Assembly (NCBI GenBank): GCA_039819785.1 | Contig: JBCBRH010000003.1 | Span: 62,001-126,000 of the forward strand | DNA from: JBCBRD01 sp039819785 | GTDB taxonomy: Bacteria; Pseudomonadota; Alphaproteobacteria; Rhizobiales; Hyphomicrobiaceae | Length of the DNA: 64,000 nt | Direction: 5' to 3' | Shown: positions 19,445 through 28,061 of the stretch, piece by piece | Layout of the letters: each line of letters begins with the position of its first letter | Numbering within the stretch: the stretch's first letter is position 1 | Notes under the pieces: model-generated | Databases searched by the model: none | Seen by the model: only the letters and a program-made list of their open reading frames with translations | What the model was told of the DNA's origin: nothing | Program-made: the position numbers and the translations under genes

Positions 19445-21424
19445 CTACGCGGCTTTGGCTTCCGCATCCACGAGCCGGACAATGTCCATCATGATGTCGT
19501 TCAGCTGAAAGTCTTTCGGCGTGTAAACGGCTGCCGCACCAAATGCCTTGAGCTTGATCGCATCTTCAGGCGGAATGATCCCGCCTACGATCAGCGGCAC
19601 ATCGTCCAGACCTTCTGAGCGCATGCGCTCAACCACATCTTTGACCAACGGCACGTGCGAGCCCGACAGGATCGACAGCCCGATCACGTGGACGGATTCG
19701 TCCAATGCAGCGCGCACGATCTGGCCCGGCGTCAGCCGGATGCCTTCGTAGACAACATCCATACCCGCATCTCGCGCACGAACAGCAATCTGCTCAGCAC
19801 CATTGGAATGCCCATCCAGTCCGGGCTTGCCAACGAGAAACTTCAATCGCCGCCCCAGCTTGCCAGACACAGCTTCAACACCAGCCCGGACGTCTTCCAG
19901 CGCCTTGTCTTCCTGCCGCACCGCCGACTGCGAGACACCCGTTGGTGCGCGATATTCTCCGAAAATCTGACGCAGGAGACCGCCCCATTCGCCAGTCGTC
20001 ACGCCTGCTTTGGCGCACCGGATCGACGCTTCCATCACGTTGCGGTTTTCCTTGGCGGCCGCTTCCAGGTCGCCAAGCGCGGCGGTGACTTCCGCGGCAT
20101 CACGCGCCTCACGCCACGCCTTTAGCCGCCCGACCTGCTCGGCTTCAACAGCTGGATCGACAACCAAAATTGCATCTTCACCAGCCGACAGTGGTGAGGA
20201 TTCCGTCTCCGTATATTTGTTGACGCCGACAACCACCTGTTCGCCGGTTTCAATGCCCTGAAGCCGCGCCGAATTGCTCTCCACAAGACGCCGTTTCATG
20301 TAGTCAATGGCCGCAACGGCCCCGCCCATGCCATCGATGGTGGCAAGCTCGCTGCGTGCCTCTTCTTTCAAAGCTTCGACTTTGCGCGAGATTTCAGCCG
20401 AGCCCTCGAAGATGTCACCAAACTCGAGCAGGTCGGTCTCATAAGCCAGCACCTGCTGCATACGCAACGACCACTGCTGATCCCATGGCCGCGGTAGACC
20501 CAGCGCCTCGTTCCATGCGGGCAATTGCACCGCGCGCGCCCGGCCTTTCTTTGACAGCGTCACACCCAGCATGGAAATCAAAATCCGGTAAGGATTGTTC
20601 TCCGCCTGCTGTTCCGTCAGCCCGAGTGAGTTGACCTGAATGCCATAGCGAAACCGGGTGAGTTTTGGGTCTGTGACGCCATACCGTTCAGCGGCGATCT
20701 CTTCCCAAAGCTCTGTAAACGCACGCATCTTGCAGATTTCGGTGACGAACCGCATGCCAGCATTCACAAAGAACGACACCCGCCCGAACACAGTCGGAAA
20801 GTCTTCGTCGGGCACTTCGCCGGATGCCTTCACCGTGTCGAGAACGGCAACCGCAGTGGCCAACGCATAGGCGAGTTCCTGGACAGGCGTCGCACCGGCT
20901 TCTTGCAGATGATACGAGCAGACGTTCGTGGGGTTCCATTTCGGTACGTTGTCGTAGGAAAAGACAATCGTGTCCTTGATCAGTTTGAGCGATGGCTCGG
21001 GTGGGAACACGTATGTCCCGCGCGAAAGATATTCCTTGATGATATCGTTTTGGATGGTGCCGGTCAGCGTATCGCGCCCTGAACCCGTCTCATCGGCCAC
21101 AGCAACATAAAGCGACAGCAGCCAGGCCGCCGTTGCGTTGATCGTCATGGACGTATTCATTTGATCGAGCGGAATGCCGTTCAGCAACGTGCGCATATCG
21201 CCGATGTGCGAAACTGGAACACCGACTTTGCCGACTTCGCCGCGCGCCAGCTCGTGGTCGCTGTCATAACCGGTCTGCGTCGGAAGATCGAAGGCGATGG
21301 AAAGCCCTGTCTGACCTTTCGAGAGGTTCTTGCGGTAGAGCTCATTGGATTTTTCAGCCGTAGAATGGCCGGCATAGGTCCGAAAAATCCAAGGCCGGTC
21401 GCGTCCAGGTTTGCTCTCACCCAT
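19445..21424 (-). CDS. meaA: Ethylmalonyl-CoA mutase (B12-dependent)
   Basis: Rearranges ethylmalonyl-CoA to methylsuccinyl-CoA in the ethylmalonyl-CoA pathway of acetyl-CoA assimilation. The 659 residues hold the acyl-CoA mutase barrel (RTYAGHSTAEKSNELYR, FDLPTQTGYDSDH, MNTSMTINATAAWLL) and a C-terminal cobalamin domain with the His ligand in GLDGHSNGAEQ. The short N-terminus and the sequence type match MeaA/Ecm rather than methylmalonyl-CoA mutase. Two other enzymes of the pathway lie at 22592 and 28062, which supports the assignment. ATG 21424 has GAGGA eight bases upstream; a TTG five codons earlier is possible. Confidence 0.93.
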   Translation of the reverse strand: MGESKPGRDRPWIFRTYAGHSTAEKSNELYRKNLSKGQTGLSIAFDLPTQTGYDSDHELARGEVGKVGVPVSHIGDMRTLLNGIPLDQMNTSMTINATAAWLLSLYVAVADETGSGRDTLTGTIQNDIIKEYLSRGTYVFPPEPSLKLIKDTIVFSYDNVPKWNPTNVCSYHLQEAGATPVQELAYALATAVAVLDTVKASGEVPDEDFPTVFGRVSFFVNAGMRFVTEICKMRAFTELWEEIAAERYGVTDPKLTRFRYGIQVNSLGLTEQQAENNPYRILISMLGVTLSKKGRARAVQLPAWNEALGLPRPWDQQWSLRMQQVLAYETDLLEFGDIFEGSAEISRKVEALKEEARSELATIDGMGGAVAAIDYMKRRLVESNSARLQGIETGEQVVVGVNKYTETESSPLSAGEDAILVVDPAVEAEQVGRLKAWREARDAAEVTAALGDLEAAAKENRNVMEASIRCAKAGVTTGEWGGLLRQIFGEYRAPTGVSQSAVRQEDKALEDVRAGVEAVSGKLGRRLKFLVGKPGLDGHSNGAEQIAVRARDAGMDVVYEGIRLTPGQIVRAALDESVHVIGLSILSGSHVPLVKDVVERMRSEGLDDVPLIVGGIIPPEDAIKLKAFGAAAVYTPKDFQLNDIMMDIVRLVDAEAKAA

Positions 21425-21771
21425 AGTCGTATTCCTCAACGTGCGGAAATCCAGTGCTGGGACGACCCAAGCCTTGGATAATTCATGCCGCGAACGGCTG
21501 GCAGCCGATCAGCAAATTGCGCGGCAAGCTTTGCTGCATCGCACATCAAAATCAAGCCGGTCCACTTTTTAAGCAGATATTGCCGCGAGGAAAACCAGCA
21601 ATTGAGGCCCAATTGCCCAGACGATTGACCAATAGGCTTGGCCCAGACCACGCCCAGACCTCACGAAACAGCGGTATCATTCAGGAATTTGGGAGAGCCC
21701 AATGCACCAAACCAACACGCTTTGAAAACCCTATAAGCAGCCCCCAGCCGGGATCGCATGATGGGCGCGGT
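21425..21771. other. Intergenic region upstream of the mutase gene
   Basis: About 350 bases that must contain the mutase promoter. Only random small frames are present; no RNA gene, repeat or clear operator is seen. Confidence 0.5.
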
Positions 21772-22122
21772 TCAGCTGTCTTTTTTGGCTCGGCGGTTCA
21801 TCATCCAGCGAACTCGGAAGTCTGTAAGACTGAGCGTCATCTGGTAGATGAAACACAGGAGCAAAAACGTCAGCGTTGTGCCGACAGCCATCGCCACCAC
21901 GATTTGATTGTCGTCACCAGCCTGGACCAGAATGGAGTTCTGCCGGAACAAGCCCAACGTGATAATGGATCCGCAGACAAAGAATGGGATGACGCCCGCC
22001 GAAATCCAGAAGGAATGGATGATTTCGCGCAGGAAGACAGCCACGATGCTGCAAAGCGCGATGATCATATATAGATCGCGGTCACTGATGAGCAAAAACA
22101 TCTTGTACAACTGTTCGAGCAT
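21772..22122 (-). CDS. Small inner-membrane protein with three hydrophobic segments
   Basis: A 116-residue protein with hydrophobic stretches at about residues 18-33, 40-58 and 76-98, and a strongly basic C-terminus (RVRWMMNRRAKKDS), which would lie in the cytoplasm. No family is recognised. The hydrophobic pattern and codon usage look genuine. It sits alone between the mutase and reductase genes. Confidence 0.55.
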   Translation of the reverse strand: MLEQLYKMFLLISDRDLYMIIALCSIVAVFLREIIHSFWISAGVIPFFVCGSIITLGLFRQNSILVQAGDDNQIVVAMAVGTTLTFLLLCFIYQMTLSLTDFRVRWMMNRRAKKDS

Positions 22123-22591
22123 GGCAGCTAAGAAACCTTATGTTGCGGTTTTCGTTTTCCAGCGTTTCGACAGTTCGTGCACGAATTGCGCCAGAAACGT
22201 AGCTTCCAGCCCTGTAAGCGGGCAGGTTTCAGCGCCGATGCGGTAGAATACTGAAAATGCGTTAACGCTTGGTGACACCGCAGCGGTAAGACTGTATCCA
22301 CCCCGATTTGGAACCGCGCGGCGTTACATGCTCCAGCCAGCCGATGTGGGGGGCATAAAGGCAAAGCGCGATGTCGGGCCCGATTGGTCGATGAGCAGAG
22401 TTCGGCTCTGTCAGGCCATCAAAGATCGACATCCAAGCATGGTGCATTGCAATATCTGCTTGCACGTTCGGGTCAGCTGTGCACCCTCTCGAAAATGCAC
22501 CTTCCGGGGTGTCAAAGCCGGGCAGCCATTGACGGCGCATGCGGCGGGACCATAACAAAGAACCATCGTTTAAACCGGAGACACCTTAAGA
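22123..22591. other. Intergenic region upstream of ccr
   Basis: About 470 bases ahead of the crotonyl-CoA carboxylase/reductase gene. Several small overlapping frames exist on both strands, but none has a ribosome binding site plus a protein-like sequence. It presumably carries the ccr promoter; I cannot point to the boxes with confidence. Confidence 0.5.
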
Positions 22592-23908
22592 ATGTCCAGC
22601 CAGGCATCAGCAGTGACCAGTGATAATTCCGCCCCGACAAATGAGGGTCCATTGAAGGACCTCTATGAAATCGGCGAAATCCCACCTCTGGGCCACGTCC
22701 CGAAGCAAATGTATGCCTGGACCATTCGTGAGGAGCGCCACGGCGAACCCGATACCGCGATGCAGGTCGAAGTTGTCCCGACGTGGGAACTGGGGGGCCA
22801 TGATGTCTTGGTCTTGGTGATGGCCGCCGGCGTCAATTACAACGGCGTTTGGGCCTCACTCGGCACACCCATCTCGCCCATCCGCGATGTGCACAAACAC
22901 CCTTTCCACGTTGCAGGGTCGGACGCATCGGGCATCGTCTGGGCCGTCGGCTCCGAAGTTAAACGCTGGAAAGTCGGCGATGAGGTCGTCATCCACTGCA
23001 ACCAGGACGACGGTGACGACGAAGAGTGCAACGGCGGCGATCCGATGTTTTCTCAATCGCAGCGTATCTGGGGATACGAAACGCCGGACGGCTCGTTCAG
23101 CCAGTTCTGCCGTGTTCAGGACCGGCAGCTTCTCCCCAGGCCCAAGCATCTGACGTGGGAAGAAAGCGCCTGCTACACCCTGGTATTGGCAACCGCGTAC
23201 CGCATGTTGTTCGGACACCGCCCACACGTTCTTCGTCCTGGCCACAACGTCCTCATTTGGGGCGCCTCGGGCGGGCTCGGCTCAATGGCCGTTCAGTTAT
23301 GTGCCACATCTGGTGCAAACGCGATCGGTGTGGTCTCCGAAGACGATAAGCGTGACTTCGTCATGCAACTGGGCGCAAAGGGTGTCTTGAACCGTAAGGA
23401 CTTCGACTGTTGGGGCCAGCTGCCGGTCGTCAACACCGATGAGTTCAATACGTGGATGAAGTCGGCGCGGAATTTCGGCAAGGCGATCTGGGAAGTCACA
23501 GGCAAGGGCAACAACGTCGATTGCGTGTTCGAACACCCCGGAGAGGCGACGTTCCCGGTCTCCGTCCTCGTCGTGAAACGCGGCGGGATGGTGGTGATTT
23601 GCGCAGGGACCACCGGGTTCAACCTGACGATGGACGCACGCTATCTGTGGATGCATCAAAAGCGCGTCCAAGGTTCGCACTTCGCCAACCTCAAACAGGC
23701 AGCCCAGGCGAATACCCTGGTCATCGAGCGACGGCTTGATCCGTGCATGTCAGAAGTTTTCCCATGGGAGCAGATCCCCAAGGCCCACATGCGCATGCGC
23801 CACAACGAACATAAGCCAGGCAACATGTCGGTTCTTGTCTCTGCGCCGACGACAGGATTGCGCACCCTTGAAGATACGCGTGAAGCTTCAGCGGCCAAGC
23901 TCGGTTAA
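22592..23908 (+). CDS. ccrA: Crotonyl-CoA carboxylase/reductase
   Basis: Reductively carboxylates crotonyl-CoA to ethylmalonyl-CoA with NADPH and CO2, the defining step of the ethylmalonyl-CoA pathway. The 438 residues belong to the MDR (zinc-free alcohol dehydrogenase-like) superfamily. They show the family-specific AAGVNYNGVWASLG, FHVAGSDASGIV, HCNQDDGDDEECNGGDPMF and the nucleotide-binding IWGASGGLGSMAVQLC. Length is typical. A perfect stem-loop terminator follows the stop. ATG 22592 comes after a purine-rich stretch (GGAGACACC). Confidence 0.95.
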   Translation: MSSQASAVTSDNSAPTNEGPLKDLYEIGEIPPLGHVPKQMYAWTIREERHGEPDTAMQVEVVPTWELGGHDVLVLVMAAGVNYNGVWASLGTPISPIRDVHKHPFHVAGSDASGIVWAVGSEVKRWKVGDEVVIHCNQDDGDDEECNGGDPMFSQSQRIWGYETPDGSFSQFCRVQDRQLLPRPKHLTWEESACYTLVLATAYRMLFGHRPHVLRPGHNVLIWGASGGLGSMAVQLCATSGANAIGVVSEDDKRDFVMQLGAKGVLNRKDFDCWGQLPVVNTDEFNTWMKSARNFGKAIWEVTGKGNNVDCVFEHPGEATFPVSVLVVKRGGMVVICAGTTGFNLTMDARYLWMHQKRVQGSHFANLKQAAQANTLVIERRLDPCMSEVFPWEQIPKAHMRMRHNEHKPGNMSVLVSAPTTGLRTLEDTREASAAKLG

Positions 23909-23961
23909 GCAGGTTTGAGCAACACAAGCTCAAGACCAACGTGCAATCACATAATCAACCG

Positions 23962-24001
23962 CGGGACCTGCTCCAAGCAAAAGGGCAGGTCCCGTTGTTG
24001 T
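23962..24001 (+). terminator. Rho-independent terminator after ccrA
   Basis: CGGGACCTGC pairs perfectly with GCAGGTCCCG across a 13-base loop and is followed by TTGTTGTTC. It lies about 55 bases after the ccrA stop and fits termination of that single-gene transcript. Confidence 0.8.
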
Positions 24002-24170
24002 TCGTGGAAGGATGAATCAGAACCCGAGCCGGTAATGATGCCGAACCCATGACCATGAGACGATAGCTGAAGCCAAGTGTCTTGTGAGCCGGGGTTTTGT
24101 TAGCCAAGGGATGCGTTCTCAGACTCAACGCCGGCTCAGAAAGCGAAGACGCTCAAGACCGGGGTGAGCC

Positions 24171-24222
24171 AAGGCCCATCGCCAAGGCCCATCGCCGAGG
24201 TCCATCACCAAGGCCCATCACG
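24171..24222. repeat. Tandem repeat, four 13-bp units
   Basis: Four head-to-tail copies of AAGGCCCATCGCC, with one to three changes in the later units. The last unit contains the stop codon of the BrkB-family gene that ends here on the minus strand, so unit number could alter that gene's 3' end. Confidence 0.85.
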
Positions 24223-25069
24223 GAAGCGCGCCAGCCCCGATCGCTGCCATCTTCTTCAGCTCAATTAACCCGCGGTTGATCTCGGCACCCAGGATGACGA
24301 TGACGGCCGTCACCTGAAAGAAGATAAGCGCCACCATGAGCTGGGATAAACCTGCATAGAAGCGGGAGTAATCGCTGAACTCCAGGTAATACGAATACAA
24401 AACACCAGCGAGCACCCACAGCATCGCTGAGAGCAAAATACCCGGCATCACCTCACCCAGAGTTCTCCGCCCAGCCGCCAGCCAGATATGAAGCGCAATC
24501 AACTGCCCCGTGATCACGGCAACGGCCAGTCCATACCGCGCACCTGCACTCACCCATGTGGAGTCGAGGATGGTCTTCAGCCACGAAGGCTCAAAGCGCG
24601 CGGCAACACCGGGACCAACGATCACAGCCCAAGACAGAACCAACATCGTCACCGCGCTCACAAACACGTACAGCATGCTTATCAAAAGGCAGAGGAAGTA
24701 CGGGCGTGTTTCCCGTACGCGGTAAGCCCCATTCAGGGCCGCGCGTAGGGTCTCGACGGCACTGGTGGCAAAGAACAGGGCAATCACACCACCGAACGTC
24801 AACAGGTCGATACGCGTGGTGCCCATGATTGAAACCACCTGTGGGGCCAGAGCCTGTGCAACCCCGCGCGGGAGTGTTTCAAACAGTTGATTGACTGCCT
24901 GTTCCGCCAACTCAGGGCTGCCGATGATGCCGGCGAGCCCGGCCAGGAACAGACAGAACGGAAACAGTGAAACGACGAACGAGAACGCAACAGCGCCAGC
25001 CATCGAAAACCCGGAATGCTCATAAAGCCGGTAGATGGCCTCAATAAATGTCTTTTGCTGCTGCAACAT
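24218..25069 (-). CDS. YihY/virulence factor BrkB family membrane protein
   Basis: A 283-residue inner-membrane protein with six hydrophobic segments and the family's start pattern (GFSMAGAVAFSFVVSLFPFCLFLAG) and middle motifs (FATSAVETLRAALNGAYRV, LYSYYLEFSDYSRFYAGLSQL). The YihY/BrkB family was once mistaken for ribonuclease BN; its real function is unsettled, with transport proposed. The stop codon lies inside a 13-bp tandem repeat. Confidence 0.88.
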   Translation of the reverse strand: MLQQQKTFIEAIYRLYEHSGFSMAGAVAFSFVVSLFPFCLFLAGLAGIIGSPELAEQAVNQLFETLPRGVAQALAPQVVSIMGTTRIDLLTFGGVIALFFATSAVETLRAALNGAYRVRETRPYFLCLLISMLYVFVSAVTMLVLSWAVIVGPGVAARFEPSWLKTILDSTWVSAGARYGLAVAVITGQLIALHIWLAAGRRTLGEVMPGILLSAMLWVLAGVLYSYYLEFSDYSRFYAGLSQLMVALIFFQVTAVIVILGAEINRGLIELKKMAAIGAGALP

Positions 25070-25400
25070 GTTCGCGTGCGAGTTCCCCTAATGCATGACG
25101 GCCCGGTTGACCCGGAATACGTTCAAATGCGCCGTCATCGGCCCGGTATAGCCCGCGATAAACGCGTTCCGCCAAGGGCTTCATGTTCGTCGGACGTTAT
25201 CGACACGCACCCACCGGCGCCACCCCTCGGGACCGAGCAGGCAAGATGAAACCGGTTTTTGTGTGATCCGTTGCAAAGCCAGCACGTTACAGGTGCTGCT
25301 TCAACCCAGGACTTGGGCATGCCGTCCTTCGCATCTCATTTTACTATTAATATCTTACTGTTAAACGTACTCTGACAGGACGTTTTCAGAGCTTTTTGAC
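25070..25400. other. Divergent intergenic region
   Basis: About 330 bases between the BrkB gene and the helix-hairpin-helix gene. An AT-rich stretch at about 25340-25375 is the most likely promoter area for the rightward gene. No RNA gene or repeat is seen. Confidence 0.5.
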
Positions 25401-27686
25401 TTGGGACGACGGGGACCAGAACCGTTGACGAATTTTTCGTCTGAACTTCGAACGCAACGCGCTGCCCTCGAAACAGAAGTTGGGCGGTTGGAGGAATTGC
25501 TGTCGGCAAATCCCGATTGGCGCACGCTCCGCGCCATTGAAAGTGGCATGGCAGCCGGCCTCTATCGTGACACCGAACGCGATGCGATGAACCGGAAACG
25601 CGCTCATCTCCATCGGGTCTTATCCGAAAACCGCGTGTACTCTGCCTACATTCGGCTGCGAGAAGCCGTCGAGTTGATGCGTGAGGAAGAGGCGTTTTCT
25701 AAGACAGACACGCCAAGTGCATCGGCCGATGAGGCAAACGCGCGACAAACGGCCCCAAGCTCAACCCGCGAACTATTCAAGACGCGGGTGAACGTGAAAA
25801 TCCACGCCAGCCCGCCAATGACAGGTGAAGACCCAACGGGCGTCCAGAATGACCCTGATAATCTGACAGCCATCCGAGGCATCACCGCCAAACGCCAGGA
25901 ACAGCTGAACGGCCTGGGCGTGTGGTCGTGGTCTCAGATTGCGAGCTGGCGGCGCAGCGATGTCCAGACGTTCAGCGCGGCCTTGAACCTGGACGACCAG
26001 ATCAATCGGGAGAACTGGATCGAGCAGGCCGCAGCACTTGCCATGCAGGCCAACCGGCGATCCAGTCAGCCTCATTCCCCGGCCGATAATCCCTTGAACG
26101 GCCGGTTCGATACAGCCGATGCTCACAGCCCGCAGACTGATGATGTGATTTCCAAGGCCAGCGCGGCGATCCTTGCGGGCGTCCTGGCGCAAACTGAAGC
26201 CGGTCCGGTTGCCAAATCCAGTCCGTCAGCTGAACCGCTTAGTCCGGCCGACGCGCCATCAGGAGACTCCAAACCGGCCGGTTCACCAGACAATCTGCAG
26301 CTGATCAAAGCCATCTGCCCCAGCACCCAGGCAAGCCTCCACCAAGCCGATGTCACCACATTCAGGCAAATCGCGGGTTGGACAGTTGACGACGTCGCAA
26401 GGATCAGCATCGCCCAGGCGCTGGGCGGGCGCGTTAGTCGCGAGGGTTGGATCGAACAGGCAGCCATGCTTGCGAACGGCACGACCACGGCCTTCGCACA
26501 AAGCCGCCGGTATGGTGCGTTCAGGCTGGCCCCGACAACGGCCTACGAGGAAATCCTTGAGCCTGACACGTCCGTGCGTGATCAGTTGTTGGCTGCTTCA
26601 GCCGCCCATCCGCACCCTGAACCCGCACCTCAAGCTGACGCGCCAATCGTCTCCCACTCCGGAGCGATCCTCCCGGCCAACGCGGGACCGGTGGCACATG
26701 ACGCCACGACGGAAGCGCCGCTAGAAAACCCATTGCCGGATGACGCATCTCAACAGTCACAGCCGGTAAAATCAGAGAGTGCCACCCAGGAAAGCGCCGG
26801 GCCTATGGCTCCGCCTGTGGTGATCGAGCCGCTGCCAGCCCCACTGGAAATTCCATCGACCGAAGCCTCGGTCCCGCCCAAATCTGATCGGGCAGCCGAT
26901 GCCACAACACTCACACCAGTTCCCAAACGCGACCCGACGCCCGTACCACCAGCTGAACCGCCAGCAAAGGCAACACACCAGGCAACACAAGAGGCCACGC
27001 AATCAGAAGAGCCTCCCGACGCGCCCTGCGCTAAAGGGGTTGATCCTGACCTCACACCCCCTGAGTCATCTTCAAAACCCATGGAATCTTCAAAACCCAT
27101 GGAAGAGCCGGCGCCAGTTGGCACCTCAAGCGATTGGACTGCACCCCGTTTAGCGACACCAGACTTTGCGGCTGAAGACGTCCTCAACCAATCAATGGTG
27201 ACCGAGGCTACGGTCGAAATCGCCAGGACAACAGCTGCAAGCAAATCCGATGACCAAGGCCAGACGGATACCGAGCAAAAACTCTATGAGCCAAAGTTCA
27301 GACGACGCTCGTTTCCAAGCCCGGACCGCAATCGGTCTCCCGTCATAAACGAGGCGATGGATCATGGGGCACAAAGCGCCCAGATGGAAGAACCGGACCT
27401 ACAGCCCGCAATGCCGGAGTATGACGTGGAAGAAGCGCGAGTTGAGATCGTGCGGTTCACCGAAGACGGTGCCCCCGTCACCGACGCTCACGCACCATCA
27501 GGGAGCCGCGGGCACGACGTTCAGTCCGCAACACAAGCACCAGACAGGGCAAAACCCAATCCGAAGCCCCGTTTTGCCGGCGCTGGCAGACAGACAAAGC
27601 CCGAAAGTGACCAGCCTGCTCAAGCCCCAAGAGCAAACCGGAGGCCCGGCCCCATCCTCAGCCGCTTTCTCAGTAAAAAGGGTTAA
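25401..27686 (+). CDS. Helix-hairpin-helix repeat protein with long disordered linker
   Basis: A 761-residue protein of unusual design. Residues about 12-100 form a helical domain (FSSELRTQRAALETEVGRLE). Two copies of a roughly 60-residue helix-hairpin-helix module follow, at about 153-215 (LTAIRGITAKRQEQLNGLGV...RENWIEQAAALA) and 296-358 (LQLIKAICPSTQASLHQADV...REGWIEQAAMLA). This module occurs in alphaproteobacteria fused to other proteins such as L21 or NuoE, and is thought to bind nucleic acid or protein. The remaining 400 residues are Pro/Ala/Glu/Ser-rich and probably disordered, ending in a basic tail (RANRRPGPILSRFLSKKG). The start is uncertain: TTG 25401, or TTG 25425 with GGGGA nine bases upstream. 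Confidence 0.75.
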   Translation: MGRRGPEPLTNFSSELRTQRAALETEVGRLEELLSANPDWRTLRAIESGMAAGLYRDTERDAMNRKRAHLHRVLSENRVYSAYIRLREAVELMREEEAFSKTDTPSASADEANARQTAPSSTRELFKTRVNVKIHASPPMTGEDPTGVQNDPDNLTAIRGITAKRQEQLNGLGVWSWSQIASWRRSDVQTFSAALNLDDQINRENWIEQAAALAMQANRRSSQPHSPADNPLNGRFDTADAHSPQTDDVISKASAAILAGVLAQTEAGPVAKSSPSAEPLSPADAPSGDSKPAGSPDNLQLIKAICPSTQASLHQADVTTFRQIAGWTVDDVARISIAQALGGRVSREGWIEQAAMLANGTTTAFAQSRRYGAFRLAPTTAYEEILEPDTSVRDQLLAASAAHPHPEPAPQADAPIVSHSGAILPANAGPVAHDATTEAPLENPLPDDASQQSQPVKSESATQESAGPMAPPVVIEPLPAPLEIPSTEASVPPKSDRAADATTLTPVPKRDPTPVPPAEPPAKATHQATQEATQSEEPPDAPCAKGVDPDLTPPESSSKPMESSKPMEEPAPVGTSSDWTAPRLATPDFAAEDVLNQSMVTEATVEIARTTAASKSDDQGQTDTEQKLYEPKFRRRSFPSPDRNRSPVINEAMDHGAQSAQMEEPDLQPAMPEYDVEEARVEIVRFTEDGAPVTDAHAPSGSRGHDVQSATQAPDRAKPNPKPRFAGAGRQTKPESDQPAQAPRANRRPGPILSRFLSKKG

Positions 27687-28061
27687 GCCTGGGTAAGACG
27701 GTTTAAGATGGCAGCGCGCTGAAAACCCTTATAAACGGGGCGCAAAGTGCCGCACAAAGACAATACTTGACCAAATCCGCTATAATGTAAGGCATGGGCT
27801 TTGTCGTTAGCAAATCGGCCCTGTGAGAATTTGCAACCCGTCGGCGTTTGCAGCAATATGCGGCGATGCACAATGCAGCTGGCTGATCGAGCCAACTCTG
27901 ATGTTCCGTAGGTGGAATAACCGCGTGGTTCACACAGCCAATGGCAGCCTCCCGTGGGAAGGCCCGGCTGATGAACAAAATGACACGATGAAAACGGCCA
28001 TGACGGCTGAAGACCAACGCGCGCATCGCCTGAAGCGCGCAAAACGTAAGGTGAAAAACAG
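27687..28061. other. Intergenic region upstream of mcd
   Basis: About 375 bases between the helix-hairpin-helix gene and methylsuccinyl-CoA dehydrogenase. Frames on the minus strand here read into the dehydrogenase gene and look random. It presumably holds the mcd promoter. Confidence 0.5.
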
